Shown here: positions 18,782 through 27,203 of the stretch, piece after piece
How positions within the stretch are numbered: position 1 is the first letter of the stretch
Layout: each line of letters begins with the position of its first letter
Source of the DNA: CAWEFA01 sp963808135
GTDB taxonomy: Bacteria > Bacteroidota > Bacteroidia > Bacteroidales > DTGW01
Length of the DNA: 64,000 nucleotides
NCBI GenBank assembly: GCA_963808135.1
Contig: CAWEFA010000027.1
Span: 62,001-126,000 of the forward strand
Direction: 5' to 3'
Notes under the pieces: model-generated
Told to the model about the DNA's origin: nothing
Seen by the model: only the letters and a program-made list of their open reading frames with translations
Database searches by the model: none
Made by a program: the position numbers and the translations under genes

Positions 18782-19384
18782 TTATTGTGACAATTTTGAA
18801 ACTCCCCCCGAAACAATAAACTTCATGGCTTCGGCCGGATGAATATCAAGAGGTGTAATTAAATCGGTAGGAACGATAAACAATTCGCCCGAAAAATTAT
18901 AAGAATGCGGGAAATACACTGCCACTTTATCTTTTATTTTAAGTTCAGATAAATCGGTGGCAGTAAGAAATCCGATTTTTTCAAGCTCCGCTATTTTGTT
19001 GACTTTAACCAATACCGGCTGGGAAAATTTTTTATCTTTACCGACAAATGCCGAGAGGAAATCGCGTATTGAAGTATAAACAACCTGGACAATGGGTGCT
19101 TTGCTGATTAACTTTTCAATAATTGCTTTTATAGGCCTTGTTACAATTTTTTGTCCCAAATATCCCACTAAAGTGATAAAGATTAACAACACTATAAACC
19201 CGAGACCAGGGATTTTTATTTTCAGTATTTGTTCAATATACGTTTGTGCAAGCCCATCGCCAAAAGTGAAAACCTGGTAAATAATAAAGCACGTAATGGT
19301 TAATGGCGCTGTATAAAGCAAACCTTGCAGAAAAAAGTCAATGAATTTGTTCATTACTTTTTTGGTTAAATTTTTGTTTTCCAT
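18782..19384 (-). CDS. DUF502 family inner-membrane protein
   Basis: From ATG 19384 (MENKNLTKKVMNKFIDFFLQ) the product is 200 residues. A frame opening at 19459 adds 25 residues that overlap the upstream yjbR-like gene, so the shorter start is preferred; it lies 2 bp from that gene's stop. Two membrane helices are clear (GLLYTAPLTITCFIIYQVF and IPGLGFIVLLIFITLVGYLG), followed by the DUF502 landmarks APIVQVVYTSIRDFLSAFVG, IGFLTATDL, VAVYFPHSYNFSGELFIVP and a closing SGGVS. The family is widespread in bacteria (and is related to plant COV1 proteins) without a settled biochemical role. Confidence 0.85.
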   Translation of the reverse strand: MENKNLTKKVMNKFIDFFLQGLLYTAPLTITCFIIYQVFTFGDGLAQTYIEQILKIKIPGLGFIVLLIFITLVGYLGQKIVTRPIKAIIEKLISKAPIVQVVYTSIRDFLSAFVGKDKKFSQPVLVKVNKIAELEKIGFLTATDLSELKIKDKVAVYFPHSYNFSGELFIVPTDLITPLDIHPAEAMKFIVSGGVSKLSQ

Positions 19385-19385
19385 A

Positions 19386-19742
19386 TTATTGAGTTTTTTC
19401 AATTTTAAATCTGATCCTTTTGGGTAACCCCGATACAACAAGCCAATAGGAATGGTCAATCCATTCTTTAATTAATTTGTCTGCAACAGAGCCATCTAAT
19501 AAAACAGTATTCCAATGGGTTTTATTCATATGGTATCCCGGTTGCACGGAAGAATAACGTTCCCTGAGTTCAATTGCCAAATCAGGCGAACATTTAAGAT
19601 TGATGCTTACTTCGCCTTCGATCTGTAACAATGCAAACATTTTTCCGCCGACTTTAAAAACCAAAGTTACATCATCAAATGGGAAACTTTCGGTTGTTTC
19701 TGGCATTGTAAGACAAAATTCACGTATTGCTTCAATATCCAT
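19386..19742 (-). CDS. MmcQ/YjbR family DNA-binding-fold protein
   Basis: 118 residues, the full length for this small alpha/beta family. It starts MDIEAIREFCLTMPETTESF and then shows the conserved PFDDVTLVFKVGGKMFALL, INLKCSPDLAIELRERY, PGYHMNKTHWNTVLLDG and WIDHSYWLV. The fold resembles the double-wing DNA-binding motif of CyaY-like/YjbR proteins; no enzymatic role is known. It sits 2 bp downstream of the yraN-like gene and 1 bp upstream of the DUF502 start, so the three form a tight minus-strand operon. Confidence 0.88.
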   Translation of the reverse strand: MDIEAIREFCLTMPETTESFPFDDVTLVFKVGGKMFALLQIEGEVSINLKCSPDLAIELRERYSSVQPGYHMNKTHWNTVLLDGSVADKLIKEWIDHSYWLVVSGLPKRIRFKIEKTQ

Positions 19743-19744
19743 TT

Positions 19745-20128
19745 TTATCTGACTTTTGGATAAAATGCGTTTTCAATATGCTCAATATTAAAATCATTGT
19801 ATTTATATACAATTGTAATTATATCAAAGCGCACATCTGAATTCACGTTATGCTTCACTATAAAAGCATTTGCCGCGGCAATTATAAAACGTTGTTTTTT
19901 TAAAGTTACAGCTTCGGCAGGCGAAACAAGACTTCCGGCTCTCCGGGTTTTAACTTCAACAATTATTAGTTCATTTTTAAATTGGGCAACTATATCGAGT
20001 TCCTTCTGCATATAGCGCCAATTACGGAATAGAATAGTGTAACCTTTTTTCTCCAGGTAATCTGCTGCAATTTGTTCCCCCTTCATACCTGTATTTTTAA
20101 TTTCTGTCATATCAAAAGGTTCTTTCAT
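19745..20128 (-). CDS. yraN: YraN (UPF0102) family nuclease-fold protein
   Basis: 127 residues, with possible starts at 20128 or at the internal ATG 20110 (MTEIKNTGMKGEQIAADYLE). The family signature is complete: G-x-x-x-E-x-x-A near the start, FRNWRYMQKELDIVAQ with the E-x-D active-site pair, and IIVEVKTRRAG, the E-x-K of the PD-(D/E)XK fold, then SPAEAVTLKKQRFIIAAANA. YraN proteins are Holliday-junction-resolvase-like by fold; their cellular role is unclear. First gene of the yraN-yjbR-DUF502 operon. Confidence 0.9.
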   Translation of the reverse strand: MKEPFDMTEIKNTGMKGEQIAADYLEKKGYTILFRNWRYMQKELDIVAQFKNELIIVEVKTRRAGSLVSPAEAVTLKKQRFIIAAANAFIVKHNVNSDVRFDIITIVYKYNDFNIEHIENAFYPKVR

Positions 20129-20265
20129 GTAAGGAATAATTGTTTGTCAATTTAAAAAGAAGATTTATCAACACAAACAGTTACTATATAAAAATTATCT
20201 AACTTAATCATTTATTTACCGTTATTAAGATAAAAAATGTATTAATATTACAAAAAATTACGAGG

Positions 20266-20910
20266 ATGTGTGGGAAAGTTAAGAAAAATTTTTTATTCAT
20301 AGTGTTTTTGCTTTTGCAAAGCACTTGTTGGTCTGCCGGGTTTGAGGGGAGTATTTCTTTAATCAAGGAATCGTTTTACGACACAACGTTTTTCAATTAT
20401 TTTGTATCCGATGGTAAAATCCGTATCGAAGAGTTTAATTCAAAAAAATTATTACAGCACATTTATATTGTTAACACTCTTAATGATGAGGTTATTATCA
20501 TCGATCCGGTTAAAAAACTATATACAAAATTAAGGAAGAAACCTCTGAACTGTAACAACGATGCACAATGCGCTGTGTTAAAGTCAGTGAATAGCAAAAT
20601 GATTAATGGAATCAGATGCTACCAATGGAGGGTAAAGTGCAAAGATAAAAACACTGAAATATCCTATTGGGTAACGCAAAATGATTTTTACTTTTTCGAA
20701 AAAATGGCGAAGATATTTAATGCAACCGATAGAAGCTTGGAGTTTTTTAACCACATTCCATTGTCGCAAGGTTTTTTCCCTATGTTAAGCGTTGAAAGAA
20801 ACCTGGTGCGCGATGAAAAAATGCGTACGGCCGTATTAAATATCGAAAGAAAATCAGTTGATTCTGCTTTGTTTAGGATACCTTTTAATTATAAACTTTA
20901 TTCGATTTGA
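20266..20910 (+). CDS. Secreted DUF4412-like protein
   Basis: 214 residues with an N-terminal signal sequence (KNFLFIVFLLLQSTCWSAG). The mature part begins FEGSISLIKESFYDTTFFNY and continues FVSDGKIRIEEFNSK, then DEVIIIDPVKKLYTKL. This matches the DUF4412 pattern of extracytoplasmic Bacteroidota proteins, a strand-rich LolA-like sheet with a Tyr-x-x-Leu strand. Cysteines at the CNNDAQC segment could form a disulfide. The gene stands alone, divergent from the yraN operon. Function unknown. Confidence 0.65.
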   Translation: MCGKVKKNFLFIVFLLLQSTCWSAGFEGSISLIKESFYDTTFFNYFVSDGKIRIEEFNSKKLLQHIYIVNTLNDEVIIIDPVKKLYTKLRKKPLNCNNDAQCAVLKSVNSKMINGIRCYQWRVKCKDKNTEISYWVTQNDFYFFEKMAKIFNATDRSLEFFNHIPLSQGFFPMLSVERNLVRDEKMRTAVLNIERKSVDSALFRIPFNYKLYSI

Positions 20911-21214
20911 TATTTAATTCAGTTGCACGTTGAGAAAGTACAGTCGTTAATTATTCGTTTGTGCTTCTGGATTTTTTTTCAAATGATAGATTTCTGCTCA
21001 GGGTCTATGTAATATTATTTTCCCATTACTAATTTCCTTTCAAAAAATTCAGTATGTGATTTTATAAAAAAATTACTGAGTGTAATCGGTTAATTGTCGA
21101 TTTAACTAATAAAACAATTGATTGCAGTATTATTGCAATTCAAATTTATATAAATTTGAAACTTGATAGTTGATGTTATTTTCATCAAAAGTTTTAACGG
21201 ATAATAATATTTTT
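20911..21214. other. Intergenic region upstream of dapF-like gene
   Basis: About 300 AT-rich bases. I see no reading frame and no strong hairpin. The promoter for the dapF-like/ispG pair probably lies here, but no clear -33/-7 pair stands out. Confidence 0.4.
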
Positions 21215-22081
21215 ATGCTTAATAATTTCTTCGTTAAATCGCATGGCTTGGGGAATGACTACTTGGTATTCGATAGCTCGAAGATTGGCTTTGCGGTTAA
21301 TGAAAAATCAATTAAACGAATTTGCGATGTGCATTATGGCATTGGTTCCGATGGGATTTTATTGTTAGCGCCTTCGGGAAAAGCTGATTTTGGCCTGAAA
21401 ATATACAATCCCGATGGTTCGGAAGCAGAGAAAAGCGGAAACGGCCTTCGTATTTTCTCTAAATTTTTGTTTGATTATAAATATACTTCGAATAAAAAAT
21501 TTACAATTGAAACATTGGGCGGTGTTGTTAAAGCTTCAGTTGATGAAGAAATGAATGGCAGGGCTTCTTTAATTTCAATAGAAATGGGCAAGCCGACATT
21601 TATAAGCAAAGAAATCCCGGTTAATTGCAACCAAAAGGAATGTATGGATTTTCCTTTGGAAATTGACGATAAAAAATTTCTGATAAACTGTGTATCGGTC
21701 GGTAACCCGCATTGCGTTATAATAACCGATAAACTTGATAAAGAAGAAGTAATTAAATATGGTGGTAAAATTGAAAACCATCCGTTGTTTCCAAACCGCA
21801 TTAATGTTCAGTTTGCTAAAGTTATTTCGCGTGAAGAAATAGAAATTCTTATTTGGGAAAGAGGGGCCGGTTTTACCCTCGCCTCTGGAAGCTCGTCCTG
21901 TGCTGTTGCTTGTGTGATGCGGAAAAAAGGACTTATAGCAAATAAAGCAATGATAAATATGCCGGGAGGTAAATTAAAAATTGAGATAAATGATGCATGG
22001 CAAATTATACTTTGCGGAGAGGTAAGACAAATTGCCGAAGGGTTTATTAATTCAGAGTTATTAGAAGATTTGAATAAATGA
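21215..22081 (+). CDS. dapF: DapF-family epimerase homologue with both catalytic Cys replaced by Ser
   Basis: From ATG 21215 (MLNNFFVKSHGLGNDYLVFD) the product is 288 residues and co-linear with diaminopimelate epimerase; an upstream in-frame ATG at 21170 adds 15 unconserved residues. Substrate-binding landmarks are present: GLGNDY, NPDGSEAEKSGNGLRIF, SVGNPHCVII, NRINVQF and WERGAGFTLASGSSSCA. DapF uses two cysteines as acid and base, one before GNG and one before GSG/GTG. Here those positions are Ser74 and Ser224. It may therefore be a distinct isomerase or a DapF subclass; I recall similar Ser/Ser sequences annotated as DapF elsewhere. Its stop overlaps the ispG start (ATGA), implying coupled expression. 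Confidence 0.8.
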   Translation: MLNNFFVKSHGLGNDYLVFDSSKIGFAVNEKSIKRICDVHYGIGSDGILLLAPSGKADFGLKIYNPDGSEAEKSGNGLRIFSKFLFDYKYTSNKKFTIETLGGVVKASVDEEMNGRASLISIEMGKPTFISKEIPVNCNQKECMDFPLEIDDKKFLINCVSVGNPHCVIITDKLDKEEVIKYGGKIENHPLFPNRINVQFAKVISREEIEILIWERGAGFTLASGSSSCAVACVMRKKGLIANKAMINMPGGKLKIEINDAWQIILCGEVRQIAEGFINSELLEDLNK

Positions 22082-23940
22082 ATTACAAATATTGCAACGA
22101 TATTTTATCCTATTCACGATTTTTAACAAGAGAGATAAATATTGGCGGCGTGCCTTTGGGCGGTGAAAACCCTATCCGCATTCAAAGCATGACCAATACA
22201 AATACGCTTGATACAGAAGCTACAGTAGGGCAATGCATACGGATAATAAAAGCCGGGGCTGATTATGTTCGTATAACCGCGCAGGGGATTCGCGAAGCTG
22301 AAAATCTTTTGAATATAAAAGCCGAACTAAGGAATAAAGGTTTTAAAACTCCTCTTATTGCCGATGTCCATTTTAATCCAAAAGTCGCAGAAATAGCTGC
22401 CGCCATTGTTGAAAAAATACGTATTAACCCTGGAAATTATATCAATAAAAATAGCTCTGGAAAAATTGAATTTTCCGATTCTGAGTATAACAATGAAATA
22501 GAAAAAATCCATACAAATATTTTACCATTGCTTAAAATTTGCAGGGTACATGGAACTGCAATAAGAATTGGTGTAAATCACGGTTCGCTTAGCAATCGCA
22601 TAATTTGCAGGTACGGCAATACTCCCCGTGGAATGGTCGAATCGGCTATGGAGTTTCTACGGATTTGCGCCGGCGAAAATTTTCACAATATAGTTGTTTC
22701 ATTAAAAGCCAGCAATACAAGGGATATGGTTTATTCAAACAGGCTATTGGTTAATTCTATGTTGGCCGAAGGCCTGATTTATCCGCTTCACCTTGGGGTT
22801 ACGGAGGCAGGCGAGGGCGAAGATGGAATAGTGAAATCTTCATTGGGTATCGGCGCACTTCTTGCCGACGGAATAGGAGATACCATACGCGTTTCCCTGA
22901 CCGGCGAGCCGGAAGAAGAAATTCCTGTCGCTAAGGAATTAATTAAATATTTTACCGACAGGGAAAAAACATTTGAAACTCAATCCATAAAAGTTGAATC
23001 AAAAAATCCTTTCGAATACAAAAAAAGAGATACCTGTCCGGTTGAAAATATCGGCGGCAAAAATTTAGCAATAATCATAACGGATTGGGTTGGCGGGAAT
23101 GAATCTCCAGAAATGCCGGAATATTTCTATTTAAACAAGGGCAATAACTTCGATAATTTACCTGATAAATTCAACTACATATTAAACCTTCACGACTGGT
23201 TTAAATATGTTAAGCATAAGAAAAATATTTTTCCGCTTTATACAGTAGCAGAGTTTAATACTTATGGAACCAAACATTCAAATCTGAATTTTGTAATTGT
23301 TTCAAACGAAGATTATGTGGATTGCTTTTCAGGTAAAATAAAAAACAGCAAAAATGCCGTCCTGATATTTGAAACAATTAATAAAAACAGTGTGGCCGAT
23401 CAACGTTCATTTTTTTACAAATTGATAGAACAAGGAATAAATGTGCCTGTAATATTAAATAAAAATTATTCCGAAGATTCATTAATGTCATTTCAGATAA
23501 AAGCTGCTTCTGATTTGGGAGCTATGCTTATAGACGGTTTTTCTGATGGAATATGGATAAGAAATAATAAAATAACCGAACGCCGCGATATAATATCTTT
23601 ACCGTTTAATATTTTGCAGGCCGGCAGGGTGCGCATGTCAAAAACCGATTATATATCTTGCCCTTCCTGTGGGCGCAGCTTATTTGACATTAAATCGGAA
23701 GTTCTTCGGATTAAGCAAAAAACGAGTCAGTTAAAGCATCTTAAAATAGCTATAATGGGTTGTATTGTCAATGGCCCGGGCGAAATGGCGGACGCTGATT
23801 ATGGTTTTGTCGGCTCTGGCCCTGAGAAAATTTCTTTATACAAAGGAAAACAGGTTGTAAAGAAAGATATAATTTCAAAAAATGCTTTAGAAGAATTAAT
23901 AGAGCTAATTAAATCCAATGGCGATTGGGTTGATCCTTAA
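22078..23940 (+). CDS. ispG: 4-hydroxy-3-methylbut-2-enyl diphosphate synthase (IspG/GcpE), long type
   Basis: 620 residues, the long form with an extra domain between the TIM barrel and the [4Fe-4S] reductase domain seen in Bacteroidota, Chlorobi and plants. The barrel starts VPLGGENPIRIQSMTNTNT and includes ADYVRITAQGIREAENL, IADVHFNPKVAEIAA, RIGVNHGSLSNRI and LHLGVTEAGEGEDGIVKSS. Cluster ligands are Cys528 and Cys531 (SCPSCGRS) and Cys562 with the catalytic Glu569 in MGCIVNGPGEMAD. It makes HMBPP in the non-mevalonate isoprenoid pathway. It overlaps the dapF-like gene by 4 bp and converges on the wzc-like gene, leaving only 3 bp between stops. Confidence 0.95.
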   Translation: MNYKYCNDILSYSRFLTREINIGGVPLGGENPIRIQSMTNTNTLDTEATVGQCIRIIKAGADYVRITAQGIREAENLLNIKAELRNKGFKTPLIADVHFNPKVAEIAAAIVEKIRINPGNYINKNSSGKIEFSDSEYNNEIEKIHTNILPLLKICRVHGTAIRIGVNHGSLSNRIICRYGNTPRGMVESAMEFLRICAGENFHNIVVSLKASNTRDMVYSNRLLVNSMLAEGLIYPLHLGVTEAGEGEDGIVKSSLGIGALLADGIGDTIRVSLTGEPEEEIPVAKELIKYFTDREKTFETQSIKVESKNPFEYKKRDTCPVENIGGKNLAIIITDWVGGNESPEMPEYFYLNKGNNFDNLPDKFNYILNLHDWFKYVKHKKNIFPLYTVAEFNTYGTKHSNLNFVIVSNEDYVDCFSGKIKNSKNAVLIFETINKNSVADQRSFFYKLIEQGINVPVILNKNYSEDSLMSFQIKAASDLGAMLIDGFSDGIWIRNNKITERRDIISLPFNILQAGRVRMSKTDYISCPSCGRSLFDIKSEVLRIKQKTSQLKHLKIAIMGCIVNGPGEMADADYGFVGSGPEKISLYKGKQVVKKDIISKNALEELIELIKSNGDWVDP

Positions 23941-23943
23941 AAA

Positions 23944-26394
23944 TTAATTTATAGGTTCCTTTTGTTTTTTATATAATTTGTGCCTAAATATCTTATCCAT
24001 AAAAGCTGGCTTTTCTTTATTATAATATCCATAGCCATATCCGTAATTATAATTATAACCATAATTATACCCGTAACCATAACCGCTTTGGGCAACAGGC
24101 AGGTCATTGATAATAATATTTACATTTTGGATGTTTCGTTTTTTTAAAGTCGATACAATTTGTTTAAAAATTGCTTTACGCGTATAATTATGTCTAACCA
24201 TGAATATGTTAACATCGCTAAAGTTAAACAGTAGCATTGCGTCGGCAACCATTCCCACCGGCGGGGTATCAATAATTATATAATCGAACCATTGTTTCAG
24301 GTTAAATATCATTTCATTAGTAACGGGTGAAGCTATTAATTCATTCGGATTAGGCGGCACAGGCCCGGGCAAAATTACATTCAGGTTTTTATTAGAAGTA
24401 GTATTTATTATTTTTTCAAGCTCATCATTACCGCTTAAAAATGTACTTATGCCTTTATTATTTGTTAGGTCGAACGGAACGTTCCGCATTGGCTTCCGAA
24501 GGTCGAAATACAACAACAGGGTTTTTTTGCCGAATAAAGCAAAGCTTGCTGCCAGGTTTATGCTTGTATAGCTTTTGCCTTCATCCATCATTGATGATGT
24601 AACCAAAATTACATGCTTTTCATTTAGCGGGGCAACGAATTGAAAGTTAGTCCTGATTGACCTGAACGATTCTGCAACAATAGATTTTGGATCATCAAAA
24701 ATTGGGATTAGATTTTTTGATTTGTTATGAATTGCATGACCGAGTACAGGAAAATCGGCTATAGACTCAACATCTTCAATTTCGCGTATTTTTTCATTAA
24801 AATAGTCATTGAAGAAAATTAACACGAATGGAATACAAAGCCCAAGCATAATAGCAATTAACATATTCTTCATGAAATTCGGCGAAATAAGAATGGCATC
24901 ACGTTTGTCGGCTTCATTTACAATTTCGTTATCGGAGATTAAGCCGGCTTTAGAAATTTGTAAATCGCTTCGTTTCGAAAGCAAATAAGTATATAAATCG
25001 CTATAAAGCTTAAATATTCTTTCATAACCGAATAATTCTTTTTGCGTTTTAGGCAATTTTTCTTCTTCAGCAGAAACCTTATCAATCCGTTGGTCGATAT
25101 AATGAACCGACATTTCATTAGCATCTATTAAATTTTTTACATTATTGAAAATGACCTTTTTTAAATTGGAAACTTTTGCATCGTATGAAGTAGTAAAAGG
25201 ATTTTCCTTCTTAAGATTATTAGCCAATTCAGCCCGGTCGTTTATCATATCGGTAAACTCGCTGAACAAGCTGTTTAATACCGGGTCGTCAATTCCCATT
25301 GATGCGGGCGCTATGAAGGTTTTCACATCGCTGTTTTTCTCCAGAAGATCTTTTAAGTACTCAAAATATTTCTGTCTTGCTAATAGCTCTGCTTTCCGGT
25401 TTTGAAGATCTTCAAGGCCTTTAAAAACTTCTTGCGAATAAAAATCAACATCCATTATTTTATTGGCCGATTGGAATGTTTGAAGCCGTTCCTGCGATAA
25501 TTTTAATGAATCAGATACTTCAAGAAGTTGATTGCTAATGAAATTTATGGTGTTGGCAGCCGATATATGTTTTTTTTCAATCGATTTTTCAAGATATATA
25601 TTACAGATACAATTTAAAAAATCAACAATTTTATCGATGTTATTTCCTTTGAATGAAACCTGGAGTATAGTTGAATTTCGAAGGTCAGTAACCTCGTAGT
25701 TTCGGAATTCCCTGATAAGGCTTTCCCATGACCTCAAAGAAAAATAATATTCCTTTCCAATAATATTTGTATTTGATTTTTTCGGGTTCTTTAACCTGAG
25801 AGTAAACGAAATAAGATCAGTTTTTACAGGTTTGTTACAAATAAAAGTATTTTTGAATTTGCAGTTATAAATAACATTTTTAACCGATTGTGTATATAAA
25901 TTTCTTAATTGAGCATTCTGAAAATCAGCCGACAGAAAATAGGTGGAATCGGAAAGGAATTTAACTTTATATAAAACGTCGGTGGTTTGCAAAGCAAGGC
26001 TATCGGGGATAATTTCAAACGGGGAGTTTAAATATAGCTCACGCCTGGCAAACGGAATTTTTTGAAAATATGAAATGCCAAAATTAAGTCTTTTCAAAGC
26101 CCTTTCGGTAATATGGGTCGATTTGAGCATTTCGGTTTCGTTAACTATCGAAAATTTATTTTCAACAGCTTCAATAGGATCGGCATTTTGAAGGTCTATG
26201 AGAGGTTTTTCTTTTTTTATGAGAATAGAAGCCGAAATTCGATAAACGGTCTGGGAATACCGTGATACAACAACTGCAATACTCATTGCAATAAATGTTG
26301 ACAATAAAATAAGTTTCCAGTATTGTTGAATCTTACGGATGATATACTTTAAATCGTTTGGTTCTTGTTTTATTGCAGATCGTTCAAATTCCAT
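23944..26394 (-). CDS. wzc: Wzc-type polysaccharide co-polymerase and BY-kinase
   Basis: 816 residues. The N-terminal Wzz domain has a first membrane helix (LILLSTFIAMSIAVVVSRY). A long coiled-coil periplasmic part (about 270-500, FLNCICNIYLEKSIEKKHIS onward) precedes a second helix (MLIAIMLGLCIPFVLIFFND). The cytoplasmic kinase has Walker A MMDEGKSYTSIN, Walker A' YFDLRKP and Walker B YIIIDTPPVGMVADAM. The C-terminus carries about a dozen tyrosines alternating with glycine, the autophosphorylation cluster of bacterial tyrosine kinases. It controls chain length and export together with the Wza-type protein encoded 26 bp upstream. Intact. Confidence 0.93.
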   Translation of the reverse strand: MEFERSAIKQEPNDLKYIIRKIQQYWKLILLSTFIAMSIAVVVSRYSQTVYRISASILIKKEKPLIDLQNADPIEAVENKFSIVNETEMLKSTHITERALKRLNFGISYFQKIPFARRELYLNSPFEIIPDSLALQTTDVLYKVKFLSDSTYFLSADFQNAQLRNLYTQSVKNVIYNCKFKNTFICNKPVKTDLISFTLRLKNPKKSNTNIIGKEYYFSLRSWESLIREFRNYEVTDLRNSTILQVSFKGNNIDKIVDFLNCICNIYLEKSIEKKHISAANTINFISNQLLEVSDSLKLSQERLQTFQSANKIMDVDFYSQEVFKGLEDLQNRKAELLARQKYFEYLKDLLEKNSDVKTFIAPASMGIDDPVLNSLFSEFTDMINDRAELANNLKKENPFTTSYDAKVSNLKKVIFNNVKNLIDANEMSVHYIDQRIDKVSAEEEKLPKTQKELFGYERIFKLYSDLYTYLLSKRSDLQISKAGLISDNEIVNEADKRDAILISPNFMKNMLIAIMLGLCIPFVLIFFNDYFNEKIREIEDVESIADFPVLGHAIHNKSKNLIPIFDDPKSIVAESFRSIRTNFQFVAPLNEKHVILVTSSMMDEGKSYTSINLAASFALFGKKTLLLYFDLRKPMRNVPFDLTNNKGISTFLSGNDELEKIINTTSNKNLNVILPGPVPPNPNELIASPVTNEMIFNLKQWFDYIIIDTPPVGMVADAMLLFNFSDVNIFMVRHNYTRKAIFKQIVSTLKKRNIQNVNIIINDLPVAQSGYGYGYNYGYNYNYGYGYGYYNKEKPAFMDKIFRHKLYKKQKEPIN

Positions 26395-26420
26395 TTCATT
26401 TCTTATATGAACCGAAAAAA

Positions 26421-27196
26421 TTATTTGATATTAAAATATATCAATAAAGCCAGTGTAAATGACGCTATTGAGAAAAGCATAGTGTATGGAAATTTATCAA
26501 ATGCAAATGATTTTGCTGTCCGCGGTTCCACGTATAAAATATCATTAGGCATCAGGTAGTAATAATCGCTTTGAAGAATATCCTTATTTGATAAGTCAAG
26601 GATAATTACATCAGAACCTTTTAAAGTTTGGCGGACCAATTTTACTTTTTTTATATTTGCAAAATCCTTAAACCCGCCCGCCATTCCAACAGCCTGGAGA
26701 ATATTTACCTGATCTTTGTTTATGGTAAAATTACCCGGTGAATTTACTTCCCCCAATACCGCAACCTGGTAATCTATTAACCTTACAACTACAGTGGCTT
26801 CTTTAAAATAATCATTAATGGCTTTTTGCATTTGGTTTTTTATTTCTTCAACTGTTAATCCTTTAACATACATTTTATCAATAAAAGAATAGCTAATGTA
26901 GCCTTGCTCGTCGACCATATAGCTGTTCAAATACATGTATGTCTCGTTCATCAACGAGGGGAGATCGGTTTGAAAAAGTTTGCTGGTTTTTGGGTCGGTA
27001 CTGTACACTCTAATATAAAGGTGATCGCCGGTTTGAATATGATAGGTTGTTTTTTTGCTATTTTCGAAATTACTTATCGTTTCTTTCGATGGTCCTGAAT
27101 TAATCTAAGGCGCTTTTGAGAAATACATGAACTTGTTAAGGAAGCGACTAATAAAATAAAATAAATGAGTAATGAATGAATGAAATGGCTTTTCAT
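26421..27196 (-). pseudogene. wza: Wza-type polysaccharide export lipoprotein, one frameshift
   Basis: ATG 27196 starts MKSHFIHSLLIYFILLVASL followed by the lipobox TSSC, then QKRLRLIQ. A one-base shift near 27093-27100 moves the rest to another frame: GPSKETISNFENSKKTTYHI, QTGDHLYIRVYSTDPKTSK (the Poly_export domain), GYISYSFIDKMYVKGLTVEE, VAVLGEVNSPGNFTINKDQ (SLBB domain) and a final helix SIASFTLALLIYF. The reconstructed length is about 258 residues, usual for Bacteroidota Wza homologues. It lies 7 bp after the SPOR-protein gene and just before wzc. As the partner wzc is intact, a sequencing error is a serious possibility. Confidence 0.8.
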
Positions 27197-27203
27197 GGCT
27201 TTA

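Noticed and set aside
24000..24100. Short repetitive AT-rich tract of alternating codons (ATA/ACC/GTA type)
   Set aside because: It is the coding sequence of the Gly-Tyr autophosphorylation tail of the Wzc-like kinase, not a separate repeat element.
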